From contig JAJTWR010000481.1 in the NCBI GenBank assembly GCA_021613335.1, positions 2,997,501 to 3,061,500 of the forward strand: a DNA stretch of 64,000 bases, written 5' to 3'. The notes below the pieces were generated by a model. The model worked only from the letters and a program-made list of their open reading frames with translations, ran no database searches and was not told where the DNA came from. Numbering within the stretch: position 1 is the first letter of the stretch; each line of letters opens with the position of its first letter. The position numbers were made by a program, and so were the translations under genes. Of the stretch, positions 1 through 13,560 are shown in pieces. This DNA comes from Whitmania pigra. Taxonomy: Eukaryota > Annelida > Clitellata > Hirudinida > Haemopidae.

Positions 1-595
1 ATCACGTTAATAGTAATCGTCATTGCCATTAATCCAACCCGGTTAGTTATTCATTAAACTCCCGCCAGAGACTTACAAACAACGTCAAATGGACGATCAG
101 TCTTCAACGTTTTCCTCGAAATCTACTTTTATTTTCGCGCTTTTATTTTAAATAAAAAATTCTTTAAGAAATAATTTGATTAGTTAAAAAGAAATTATTG
201 CAACAAATAATTTTATTAATAATTAATTTTATTTCTACCGTTAAATGCCGTTCATGTTTTTGTTAGAATTATTTTATTTCATTTTATTCCATTGTATTTT
301 ATTTTATTGCAAATTACTTTCCCAGGTGAGTCAGTGATCAACATTTTACCGACGTTTTGTCGGGATTCATTAAAGCTATTAATTTTAATATTATTAGTAT
401 TTTTTTTTTTTTTAGTTTTACCCTCTTCTTCCTCCTCTAGAAACCAACAATCTTTCCATTCATCCACCCATTCATCCATCTTTCCATCTATTCATTCATC
501 TATCTATCTATCCATTCATTCATCCATCCATATGACATATCGCATAGTTCTGATGGATAGTGACGTAACGTAAAAAATGTTCGTGCACTTAGGAG

Positions 596-628
<33 letters not shown>

Positions 629-1435
629 TAAAACAAGAACAACAACATTCTGGCAATCATAACTGAGATGGTGGAAGAAAACAAAAAATGTAAATGAAGA
701 GAAGTTCGATGCCGATCACGGATGAGACACGTCTTCACCAGGATCGGTGCTGTCTTTTCCAGCTGCTTATTTATGATCTTCTAATCATGTTCTTCATTAT
801 TTAGTTCCACTCTGCATCAGTCGAGCGGATGGAGATGCCATCAAATTCATTTACAGTGCTCCTCTTTTTTTTTTCACCGTTATTTTTTTTTACGAGATTT
901 TATAAAAAAATTTTTCGCCGGTGTTTTTGGATTTTGATTTGCTGTTGTTATTGTTGTTGTTGTTGTTGTTGTTTAAATGGTTAATTTGAATGATTTTACT
1001 GATTAATTTGGCTTTATTTTGAATTGATTTGTTCGGCTTCAAATTTCCAGAATTTGGAAGGTCAATTTAAAAATTAATCCAAGGTTTTTAAAAAGTTTTG
1101 TGAGAAAAAATCTTTTTGGGATTTTCCGGATTTTTTTTTTTAGTTTGAATTATTTTCAAAATTGCTGTCACTGAAGACATGGGGTTAATCGGTTGTGATG
1201 ATTGCATGGTGGAATGGTTATGGTCGATAATATGGTTAAGTGGTTATAATAATAAGTTATGGTTAGGTGATATGGCGCTGGTTTAGTGACATGGTTGTGA
1301 TGATAATTAAAAATGATCAACAAAATATGATAACGTAAAGCAATTGATAACAATTGATACCAAATTTAAAATACGTTCATTCCAATCTGACACACGGAGG
1401 ATCATCAAGGACATGTCATACTGGTCTTTTTGTTC
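1..1435. other. Intergenic AT-rich DNA with short microsatellites
   Basis: No gene was recognised. The stretch contains a CATT/CATC/ATCT tetranucleotide tract around 457-532, a CAA-rich tract around 597-655 and a short TTG tract around 943-973. The open frames here are short and made of repeat translations or AT-rich filler, with no splice-linked conserved peptide. Confidence 0.6.
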
Positions 1436-1503
1436 CTCATCAACAACAACAACAACGGCAACATTGATAACAACAACAACAACAGCGGCAACATCGATAA
1501 CAA

Positions 1504-1535
<32 letters not shown>

Positions 1536-1554
1536 GCGGCAACATCGATAACAA

Positions 1555-1586
<32 letters not shown>

Positions 1587-1632
1587 GCGGCAACATCGAT
1601 AACAACAACAACAACAACAACAACATCAATAA
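1436..1632. repeat. Compound CAA microsatellite / 51-bp minisatellite
   Basis: CAA runs are interrupted periodically by the phrase AGCGGCAACATCGATAAC, giving about three copies of a unit near 51 bp. It is open in several frames (poly-T, poly-N, poly-Q-like translations), as any uninterrupted trinucleotide tract is, so I do not call it coding. Confidence 0.85.
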
Positions 1633-2699
1633 CATGGTGCCAGAGCATTGGACAGTTTCAAAGGCAAGTTCATCAGCTGGGCAAACGGAGTCCAGTGATG
1701 CATCATAAAGTGCTATAAATAACCCAGGTGGAAAAACACATGAGTCACATTTTTTAACTTTTTAACTGCCCATCCATCACTTTGTCTTTTGTTCAGACGT
1801 TGGACGATTTTTTCTCCTTTATTTCGAAAATTTAAATTGTTTTTCGTGAAATAGAACGAATGCATTTTTATTCTAACCACTGGAAATAAATCACCTTCAA
1901 CGAATAAACCATTAAAAATATGTTAATTACTTCTTAATTAAATTTAAAACTTCTTAATGCCAACTAATAAAAACTTCTTCTGTATATCGTATAATATATT
2001 AATTAATATTATAATAGTTGACAAATTTTTATTGATTGGAAGTTCCAAAATTTAAAGTTCACGGGTCCGTTTAAAGATTAGAATTGTTAACAAGAAAGTT
2101 ATTAGAATATTTTCTCCGGAAAATTCCCAAAAATGATTATTTTTAAATAGGAATTTCCACGCTTATTAATATTCTCTCGGCATTTCCGGCGCACAATGCT
2201 TTCCTATTAAAATCTGTCTTAAATGAATGCAAATGAGCAAAATTTATGAATGAAATCTGACATGCCATTTTTAGAGCCACCTAATTAATATTAAAATGAC
2301 TTCAATGTTATTAATAAAATCATCTTCATTCTGCATCAATGCAGTCCTGCAGTTTCATTATAGGTTATATTTATTTGTATTTTTCAATTATTTTATTTTA
2401 TATTTATTTTTATTTTTCCATTGACTTTCTGTTTTTATGTTTTATGTTAAGTGAAAGTTTATTGAGCATCGAAGATCATGGCGTGGTGTGGATGGCCTGG
2501 AAATTATTGCGTAATACAACGGTAATACAGGTTCGCATGGTCCACCTCACCTGCTCGGAAAACTTTGTTGACATCGTGATTAACATAATTTATGGATTAT
2601 TCATGAAATAATTATTCAACTAAAATATTTATTTATTTATCAAATTCTCCGCTGTTAAGGATAAAATTGTTTTCATCTCAAGTCATGTAATTATCGTAT
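1633..2699. other. Intergenic, no gene seen
   Basis: AT-rich unique-looking sequence. A 90-codon open frame near 2,339-2,611 has no recognisable domain and a composition expected from AT-rich noncoding DNA. Confidence 0.5.
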
Positions 2700-2890
2700 C
2701 GGAGATGATGGTGGTGATGCTTTGATGATGATGGTGATGATGATGATGGTTTGATGATGATGGTGATGATGATGATGGTTTGATGATGATGGTGATGATG
2801 ATGATGGTTTGATGATGATGGTGATGATGATGATGGTTTGATGATGATGGTGATGATGATGACGATGAAGATGGTGATGGTTACGATGAC
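2700..2890. repeat. 29-bp GAT-rich minisatellite
   Basis: A unit beginning TTTGATGATGATGG recurs every 29 bp, at 2721, 2750, 2779, 2808 and 2837. It is flanked by less regular GAT/GGT triplets. Confidence 0.9.
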
Positions 2891-3592
2891 AGTGATTCAT
2901 CCAAAATATCCACCACTTTCCCTTCCTTTTATTGGACGGAATTTCCATCACAAATCGGATTTCATTTCCGAGTGGTTTCCATTCCATGACTTTTAAATGA
3001 ATTAAATTAATTTTAAATTAAATGGATGAAAATAATTTTGAATTAAATTAATGAAAATCATTTTAAATTACTCAAATGTTATTCAAGAATTTTCTATTAA
3101 TTAGTTAATAATTAGTAGCAGTCGTAGTAACTAATACATTAATAAATGTTATATTGAATAATATAATTTTGTCATAATTATTACAAACGTTATGGCGGGA
3201 AGCTTGCAGGCACTCAGGATTAGACTTGAACGGTTCGCTTTTACAGCTTCCTGTCACGTTTCTTACGTAATAAGGTGTAATTTTACGTCACTCAAGAGGT
3301 CCAGCGTTGCCAATGCGGATTTTTTTTGGAGCCTCCATCATGATGACCAGGATGCTGATTATTATTATAACCAATCAATTAATTTAATAATTATAGGTTG
3401 TGTTAATGAGTCGTTGCCATAATTTATTCGTCTCAAGCGTGATTGATTGTGTAAGACTAATAATTAAATCCCTTTTACACAATTTTAAATGGGTGGTTAT
3501 GGTTATCATTATCGACTTCATCATCAACACCATCACCGTAATAATAATTGTCATTTGCCCCCATATCATATGCCATCACCGTCATCATCCCC

Positions 3593-3594
<2 letters not shown>
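2891..3594. other. Intergenic, no gene seen
   Basis: AT-rich DNA between two repeat tracts. Short open frames on both strands lack conserved motifs. Some ATC/CAT triplets precede the AAT tract. Confidence 0.5.
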
Positions 3595-3648
<54 letters not shown>

Positions 3649-3677
3649 TATAATAATAATAATAATAATAATAATAA

Positions 3678-3740
<63 letters not shown>
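3595..3740. repeat. AAT microsatellite
   Basis: Nearly pure AAT triplets, about 145 bp, immediately left of the first copy of the 1.44-kb tandem duplication. A similar tract lies left of the second copy, so the microsatellite may have been the recombination partner. Confidence 0.9.
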
Positions 3741-3741
<1 letters not shown>

Positions 3742-4908
3742 CAACTTGGAAGCATTAATATATTAATTAATATAATAATTAATAATATAATAATGTTATT
3801 TTTTAAATATTGTTAATAATTATTAAAATAAAAAAAGTAATTATTATAATCATTATTATTATATTAATATTAATTAATTAATATAATATAGTATAATACA
3901 ATTAAAATAATAATTTTTTTATAGTATTATCATTATTATTATCATTATGATCACTATCATTAATGTTATTATTATCGTTACTATTATAATTGCTATTATT
4001 TTTGTTATCTTTATTATTATTGTTGATGTAAAATTTACAATATTATTATTATCATCATCATCATCATCATCATCATTGTAATAATGAGAATAATTATAAT
4101 GTCCAGCCAATAGCACGCCATCATTGGCAAGTGGAAGCCCATTACATCAACCGGCATCGATTGTCGAGCATTTCCTCTTTTTATCATCGGCGACATCACC
4201 ATGACAACGATAATTATCATTTCAAAATCGCATCACCATGACAACCATAATTATCATTTCAAAATCACCATGACAACCATAATTATCACTTCCAAATCGC
4301 ATCACCATGACAACGATAATTATCATTTCCAAATCACCATGACAACGATAATTATCATTTCCAAATCACCATGACAACTATAATTATCACTTCGAAACCA
4401 CATCCTCCCGTAGACCAGTCTCCGATTATTTATAAAAGCCATCCCTGGGGAACGCATGATTTATCGCTCGAAATTTATTAATTTCTCAGAATTTATTCCT
4501 CCAAAAAGGAAGCAAAAGAATTCTAGATGTGAATTAATATCTTTTTTTAAAATTTATCTATTTCTATTTTCGAATTTTTTAAAAGAATTTTCGACGTGAA
4601 TTAATCGAATTAATATACATATTTTTATTAATTATTTTAATTTCAGTTTCAAGGGTTTGGGGATATTGATGGGTTGTCGATTTCTAGAGACGTTTATTGA
4701 TCTGTTTGCTTTGTTTATTGATCTGTCTGTCTTTACAAGACATAATTTTAAGTGCTCGTTATTATGAATGGAAATTACGAATGAAATAATAATCTTGAAT
4801 CGAATATTTTTAATAATTTTGTCACTTCGATTAGCTGGTGGATTGTTTTGGTTTCTTAATGTTGAGACATAACTCAGGATTAATTTATTAATTACTATAA
4901 TAATTAAT
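3741..4908. repeat. Tandem duplication, copy 1
   Basis: This unique sequence begins TCAACTTGGAAGCATTAAT. It recurs almost base for base from 5180, with a period of about 1,440 bp including the AAT tract between copies. Differences seen are single bases or small indels: CCAGCCAATAG here against CCAGCAATAG at about 5,541, and one fewer TTTCAG unit here than at about 6,077. No protein gene was recognised inside. Confidence 0.9.
4194..4401. repeat. 32-37-bp minisatellite (copy 1)
   Basis: About six tandem units are built on CACCATGACAAC followed by ATAATTATCA and a TTTCCAAATC-like tail. The unit carries the palindrome ATAATTAT. The same array is present in copy 2 of the surrounding duplication. 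Confidence 0.88.
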
Positions 4909-6670
<1,762 letters not shown>

Positions 6671-7397
6671 AATAACAATAACAACAGAAAAACAGTGCGA
6701 TGACGTTGGTCATGATGATGATGACTGTGACGAGGACGACGACGAAGATAATGAGAACTTATTTGGTCGGCATTGATTCTCCAACTAAACTCCTCCCATA
6801 GTCATTCAAAAAATTCTTCCACTTCAGTGGTCTGTCCATTGATTTGAGACCACCATGTTGAAGGAGAGAGAGTGAATGACGATAATGATGTTGTCGATGA
6901 TGATGATGATGATGATGATGACGATGACGATGACGATGATGATGATGATGATGTAGACGATGACGATGACTTTGACGATGATGTCAATGGTGTTGGTATC
7001 AGTTGAGATGAGACCAGATGAGGTCGACGTCAGAAGAGCGATTTACGGTGCCAAAGTCGACGAAGAGCTTGAAATAGGGTCCTGTTTTGTTTTATTTTTA
7101 TTTTTTATTTTTTGTTTTTTTTTGTTTTTGTTTGTTGCCATCAAATGCTGTTGAGATGCTATTGAATGTCGCCATTTAAATTGTGATTCGTTTAAAATTC
7201 ATGGAAAATTGTTTACAGCAGCTACTGGGAATATGAAAAGTCGATAGAAATTTTCCATTTTGCATTTTGCATTTTGATTGAAGAAAATTTGATTTTAATC
7301 CAGACATTGTGAAACTGCACAAAAGAGTGAATAATCATCGATCAATCTATTAATGGTTCATTTTTGTTTTATTTTTAAATTAAACCTCATAAATATT
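6671..7397. other. Intergenic with GAT/GAC tracts
   Basis: GAT/GAC triplets occur at about 6,712-6,755 and 6,880-6,985, followed by AT-rich sequence with a T-rich run near 7,090-7,135. No conserved peptide was recognised. Confidence 0.55.
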
Positions 7398-7773
7398 TTA
7401 TGTGTCATCGTAATCCTGTCTCATTTTCAGAGACATTAGGTCCTTCATTTGCTTATCATTCTCCGTGGAATCAACGGCTGCTTTTTTCCCATTTCTTTTG
7501 AATTTTTTTCGGATTTTTTTCGGTTTTTTCACATCATCTGCTTCTCTCTCCTGTTCAACCTGATTTTCGTAATTGATTGAAGTCATTTTCGCTGGCTTTG
7601 AAATTATCTTTTCCGTTGATTTCCAACCGAAGATTGATCGCATTTTTGTGAATTTTCCATAAAAAAAATAAAACGCGTGTCTTTGGCGGTTACAAATCGG
7701 TTCAGATATGTCGTTCGAATAATTGTTACGGAGCCAAGATCCATCTTCATCCTCATCATCGTCGTCGTCTCCT
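7398..7773 (-). CDS. Possible terminal exon of an unrecognised lysine-rich protein
   Basis: An open frame of about 125 codons runs from a plausible acceptor (CTGCTTAG just above 7,773) to a TGA/TAA-type stop at 7,398. It begins with an acidic run (GDDDDDEDEDGSW), passes an in-frame Met at 7,643 and ends in a basic segment containing KKPKKIRKKFKRNGKK, then MRQDYDDT. The acidic-then-basic composition is not a simple repeat translation. The length is unusual for AT-rich noncoding DNA but not decisive. I found no upstream exon, no family match from memory and no neighbour that explains it. It could be a lone fortuitous frame or a decayed gene. If real, a nuclear or nucleolar protein would be the guess from charge alone. 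Confidence 0.25.
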
Positions 7774-7916
7774 AAGCAGAATCAATACTTGAGTATTTTT
7801 TACAAGCACCTTCAAAGTGACGCCTAAATGGGTTATTTTATGCACGTGCCAAGTCATTAAGAATTTATGTAATTATGTTTATAATTAATAATAATAATAT
7901 AATAATTAAATAATTA

Positions 7917-8145
<229 letters not shown>

Positions 8146-9231
8146 ATAATATATATATAATAATTCAATAAAACAAAAAGTGAATTATTGTTGAGTATTA
8201 GTTTAGCATCGTATTACAAAGTCATTAATATTGCTAATGCTGTTTGGAGAAACCTCATATTGTCAATTTAATTGTAACTTTTTATTGTTAAATTAATTTA
8301 TTATATCTAATAAGTTTGGAAATTTTATATTTTGAACTTTTACTGAAAAATAAAAATCTAATTGGAGCTGCAGTTCATCTCCTGACAACTGATTCATATT
8401 TTTCCAAAAGTTGTCAAACAATATTAGTGAGTTAGTGAGTTAGTGAGTTGTCCAATTTCATTTCATTAACCAAACTAATTTTTTTTTTTTTAATTTTGAA
8501 TTATCTACATTTTCATATGTTGAAGTTATCAAACAATCTTGTATAAATTACTAGTTTTTTAACCTTATAACAGCTATAAAACAGTTTAACCCGATAAAAT
8601 ATAAAAACAAGCTCTGAAAAATAATATTAAAATTTAGAATTAATTAAAATTAATTAAAAATTAATTGAAATCTAATTAAAATTAATTAAAATTTAATTAA
8701 AATCTAATTAAAATTAATTTAAAATTAATTAAAATCTAATTTAAAATTAATTAAAATTAATTAAAATCTATTTCACCAAAGCACCGCTCAAATTCCGTTT
8801 CTAATTGTGTCAACCTCTCTTTCTTTTTTTAACCAATACTAACATAAAAGTTTTATGTTAAAAGTTATAAGTTCAAAAGTTCAAAGTTCAAAGTTCCAAC
8901 TATCACAAAATTAATGTCCAACATTATTTTTTAACCAAAAACCCTGAAAGGCACCAGACCCAACACCAGAAATATGTTTTCCTGAAATACATGTTGTCGA
9001 TGTTTTGTTTCTGTTTGGAAATATTTTCCACCATCGGTCAGTTCTTCTTTTTTGTCTTGGAGTCCCCTTTTCCTGGAAATCGACCCTCGCTACTGATGTT
9101 TAAAAAGTGAAAGTCGTTTGAAGATGAACATTTCACTCCTGAGATGAGCTGGAGGTGCGCATTTGTTCCCGCAGCCATTTCGAACGGTGATTGGATGGTG
9201 AGCCCCTGTGAGCTGGTCTTTCCTCTATGTC
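8146..9231. other. Intergenic AT-rich DNA
   Basis: Low-complexity blocks include three GTTAGTGA repeats near 8,426-8,449 and a long run of ATTAATTAAAA variants at about 8,630-8,770. No gene was recognised. Confidence 0.55.
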
Positions 9232-9279
9232 GCTGATGATGACGATGATGACGATGATGATGATGATGACGATGATGAC

Positions 9280-9328
<49 letters not shown>

Positions 9329-9352
9329 GATGATGATGATGATGATGATGAC

Positions 9353-9445
<93 letters not shown>

Positions 9446-9456
9446 CGATGATGATG

Positions 9457-9501
<45 letters not shown>

Positions 9502-9502
9502 C
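9232..9502. repeat. GAT microsatellite
   Basis: About 270 bp of GAT with GAC interruptions and a few phase slips. Because a triplet repeat is open in all frames, it yields long poly-Asp, poly-Met, poly-His, poly-Ser and poly-Ile frames on both strands. None is credible as a gene. Confidence 0.95.
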
Positions 9503-10325
9503 GATTTCCAGTGATGGCGCGGTGCTTTCACCCGAGACCGGCCAGGAGAATTTGAACGCTTGAGCGGCTCCATTGACCGAAGGAGCGTAATTAAAAGTTG
9601 AGATCAGCATTCTGGAGTTCCTATTGAAAGGAATCCCTTCTTAATTACCTTTCCAGGAATGGCGTGCAATTTCCATCGAAGAGGTTTCGTATCTGGTCGT
9701 GCGTGCTGGAAAAAATTGCCTACAACTGGAAAAAACTTCCCGGCTCCAATCACGCGTGAAACAAGCGTGAATCTTGAAGAATATGCTTGGAATAAAATTA
9801 TGGCGTTTACTAAAAATATTTATTGCAAATTATTACCTGCAAGATGTATTGTTGCGCCACAAATGCATTCGAATAATTTCATATAAATATACATTTTAAA
9901 GTAAATATTATTAAATAAGTAATGCAGTAAAACGTCAAATATGTTAACTGATAAATAAATTATTATTATTATCAGAAAATATTGTGCAACGTACCTGCAA
10001 GATCGCATTTTGTTATTAATAATATAAATTAATACCAAAGTCATAAAAAAAGTAATAATTTAATAATTACGATCACAATCGACAAACCGTGAAACTAAAA
10101 AGTATACTTACATGCAAGAGATTATTAATTATCCTGCTACTTTGAAAATGGCCATTTTCAATATTTTAAATTCAATATGCTAAATTCATTATTTTAAATG
10201 CAATATTTTAAATTAAATATTTTAAATGCTGGTGACAACATTTTGCAGGCGCACATCACATGAAGACATCGTCATGTTGGTGAAATTTCAGTCTCGTTTT
10301 GAAGTTTTAAAACACCTCGAAAATA
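9503..10325. other. Intergenic, no gene seen
   Basis: Mixed sequence up to the left target duplication of the hAT element. Short frames near 9,659-9,886 and 9,820-10,044 overlap on opposite strands with no motif. Confidence 0.5.
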
Positions 10326-11573
10326 CCTGATGACAGTGGCGCAACTAGGGGGGGGGCAGGGGGGGGCGCAAGCCCCCCCCAGGCCTAATAGGAGAGACCC
10401 TGCAATTTTTCCAAATCCGATCAGTTTTTTTTTGGTGGGGGGGGGGGTAAGGGGATTTAACTGGTTTGAAACATTGAGACAGAAGATAGTCAAACTCATT
10501 AATAAATTATTAAAGATACAAAATAAGACTGTAGACAGAAGATAGTCAAACTCATAATAATAATAATCTGTTCTATTTTTAATTCTTTATTAATTATAAT
10601 TGGTAGTTTTGATTTAAACAGTTTCAAAAATTTTTCGACTGCGTCGGGCTTTCGTCCCTTGTCTAAACTTGAGCTCCCCCCTCAGCATTTTTCGCTGGTT
10701 ATCTGATGATCAGATAATGTCGTTTTGACAACCCTGCCTTGGCTGCTCTTGATGCTTTGCAGAATGGCACAATGACTCCCGAGCTTTCGGAATTCTGTAA
10801 CCTTCATGGAAAAGACGCTGAAACTGTGCAAAGACAGCTCCAATTCACATCGACAAGTTTACGTGCTGATCAGTCTGACCCCAATGCGTGTATCGAACTA
10901 CAAGAACTTTTCTGTGCCACAAGCATTCAGCCCGAGTTGCATATGCTCGATGTTGCTCTTACTCAGACATTTACGTCATCAGATGCAGAAAGGGCATTTT
11001 CTAAACTTCGCCTTATTAAAAGTCATCTCGGGACGACTATGTCTGCCTGTCGTTTGCAAAGTTTATTGAGAATATCTGTGAACAAAACAACTACTGCACT
11101 TCTTCCAGTAAATAAAATGGTGAACAGATTTTCACAGATTGATCGAAAAATTATTTTGTAACTGTAAACACATCAAAATGTAATTTAGACTACAACATTT
11201 CAAAATTGTTTTAAACTGTTTAGGATCTTAATTTTATACATAATTTAGATTAGGTGAAATGTTTAGGATATCAATCATATCATATTACAATTTTAAACAT
11301 ATCATAAACTTTTTTTTTACAGTTGCTTTAACTGGCTTGAAACTTTGAAACAGAAGATAGTCAAGCTCATTAATAAATTATTAAAGATACAAAAAAAGAC
11401 TGCAGACTTATAAATAAAAACTTATAATAATAATCAGTTCTATCTTTAATTCTTTATTAATTAAAATTAGTAGTATTGATTTGAACAGTTTCAAAAATTT
11501 TTCGACTGCGTCGGGCTTTTCTAAACTTGAGCCCCCCCCAGCATTTTTCGCTGGTTGCGCCCCTGCCTGATGA
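10326..11573 (+). mobile_element. hAT-family element, copy A, with perfect 8-bp target duplication
   Basis: The element proper is 10,334-11,565 (1,232 bp). It begins CAGTGGCGCAAC and ends GTTGCGCCCCTG, imperfect terminal inverted repeats. It is flanked on both sides by the identical octamer CCTGATGA (10,326-10,333 and 11,566-11,573), the 8-bp duplication typical of hAT transposition. G and C homopolymer-rich subterminal DNA lies at the left end. Inside is only the C-terminal part of a transposase, so this is a non-autonomous, internally deleted copy. About 240 bp at 10,456-10,700 recurs in direct orientation at 11,327-11,556, flanking the open frame. A near-identical inverted copy lies at 34,193-35,425. 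Confidence 0.93.
10739..11161 (+). pseudogene. hAT transposase C-terminal fragment
   Basis: About 140 codons remain open to a TAA stop. The segment with SDAERAFSKLRLIKSHL and a following SCRLQSLLRIS is the hAT C-terminal dimerisation region known from many animal hAT and ZMYM1-like transposases. The N-terminal BED finger and RNase-H-like catalytic core are missing, so the product could not transpose DNA alone. The translation start is not authentic, because the reading frame is simply the remnant of a longer protein. Confidence 0.85.
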
Positions 11574-13372
11574 ACTTAGAAATTGTTGACTTCAAAGTCG
11601 AAATAAATTTCACTTTTTTTTTTTGTTGACCTTTTGGACAACTTTCCACTATTCCCCACTCTAAAATCATTTATGTGATTAAATTAAGCAAAATTATTTA
11701 CGTGATTACCTGTAAAATTAAGTTAATCAGCTGGTTCCGCATCATTAATTACATTGAGTCAGTTAATTTTATTACATTGAATCAGTTAATTAATTACACT
11801 GAGTCAGTTAGTTAATTACATTGAGTCAGTTAATTAATTACTTTGAATCAGTTAATTAATCACACGGAAACAAAAAGTGGAAATTACAAAGTAACGTTTC
11901 CGATTGAGGAAATTGGTCGATTTCGTGTAGGTTGGAATAAAGATGGAGCGATTAAAGAGCAAATATGCTGACCGATCTAGAAGAATGGAGACAGTTAATG
12001 AAAGTGTCAGTCATCGTCAGCGAAATTAAGGCGAGACTTTTGAGCGGGCAGCTTATTTGGGGGGGGGGGGTGTTCGGGCATTGAGGGTTGACTTTGAAAA
12101 TCTTCCCCGGGACTTGATTTATGACTCGATGAGAATTAAACGCACGTCAACTCTCCAAATGCGATGGGAAATCTCCGAGTTTGAAGAAATTTGACAAATC
12201 ACCGAGCAGCTCTGAACAGAAATCCTCGAATGAGCCAATTAAAATCAGGCTTTTATCTTTAAGACCCAACCCCGGAATATAATGCGAGAAGCGTTAATAG
12301 CTTCGAAACTCCCCGGTGTACAACTGCCCGTCATTATCTCCACAATGAGGAAAGCAGATCAGCCATGCTCCTTGATTAAAACGTCCTTCCAAGATTTCCA
12401 CTTTAAAAAATAAAAAATAAATTTAAAAAGTGGGCAGATCAACTTGAGTGAAAAGAGGATAACGTTCGTAGTGAGTTCGACTGAATTTAGTTCGAGAAAC
12501 CAATGATAGTAATAATTCATTCAAAATGGTCTCAGCACTTCGGAACTTTTGAAAGTTTTGAACGACTGAGTAGATTTCTAAAGACAGAAAGACAGCAGGA
12601 AAATAAAACAACAACAACAATGACGCATCCGGGAAACACGTTTAGTCGACATCGTTTTCAATTCCAATCCTCTCTTTCGATGCTTTCTCTACTGCACTGG
12701 TTTTCAATCAAAGTTTGTTTCTCAGCTGGAGAAATAATCCCTGGCAGTGAATATCAGTTCAAATTTCAGTTCAGTCCCTCGCTAAGTAAAAGTAATGAAA
12801 CTTTGTCTCCGAGGCACGACCCGCGGACAAATGGTGCAACAAATCAACGGTCAATAATTTACACGAACAATAGTTTACTAGTAGTAATAATAATAATGAT
12901 AACATTATTATAATTATGTAATATAAATAGAAAGCAAGTTCTAAATTGTGAAGTAATTAGATGCTTACAATCTATAGAAATTAGTTAAGAATTGAAGCTA
13001 ATGTGGAATGAACACTTCGACAACAATTATGTGGTTAGTTAATATTTGACTAGCTAATTAATTAATTAATTAACATCTAACTGATTCATCAGCATTCCGT
13101 TTGTTATTTAATACCTGCCTAATTCAATTCAATTGGTTATTCATTTAACAATTAAATTAAATATTGCGAAATAATGAAACGTCAAGAAATCACTATTTGC
13201 ATGCGAAACGAAATTCCAAAGTAAACAAACGGATGGTTCGCTTTGTTGCCTCAGTTGTGGAAAACATTAATAAGGATTTGTTTAACCTTAAATAATCTTA
13301 AATACTTGCCTTCTTTTAAAGACACGATGACAGGAACTGATTGCTACAAGAGGCCATTTCGTTGAGCCATCC
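11574..13372. other. Intergenic with a 26-bp AT-rich tandem repeat
   Basis: Five or so units of a motif containing TTGAGTCAGTTAATTAATTA occur at about 11,748-11,863. A G-homopolymer lies at about 12,058-12,070. An open frame of 136 codons at 12,503-12,913 (+) has ordinary composition but no motif, splice partner or conservation I recognise. Confidence 0.5.
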
Positions 13373-13560
13373 TTACCATCACCATCATCATCATCGCCAC
13401 CATCATCATCATCATCATCGTCGTCAAAGTCAAAGCCATCATCGTCATCATCATCACCATCGTCATTGTCATCATCGTCGTCTTCATCATCATCGCCGTC
13501 GTCGAAGTCACAATCATCGTTATCATCAGCAGCAGCAGCAGCATCATTATCATTATCATC
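13373..13560. repeat. ATC/TCG microsatellite
   Basis: About 190 bp of ATC with TCG, CAC and AGC interruptions. It is open in several frames on both strands as poly-Asp, poly-His, poly-Ser and poly-Met, which reflects the triplet and not a gene. Confidence 0.92.

Noticed and set aside
1344..1718. Thr/Asn/Gln-rich frames over the CAA minisatellite
   Set aside because: The repeat alone explains the open frames; flanking residues are not conserved in any family I know.
9038..9610. Long poly-Ile/Ser/His open frames on both strands
   Set aside because: They are translations of a GAT microsatellite, open in every frame, with no splice or domain support.
12503..12913. 136-codon plus frame
   Set aside because: Ordinary composition but no conserved motif or neighbouring exon; ends in AT-rich low complexity.
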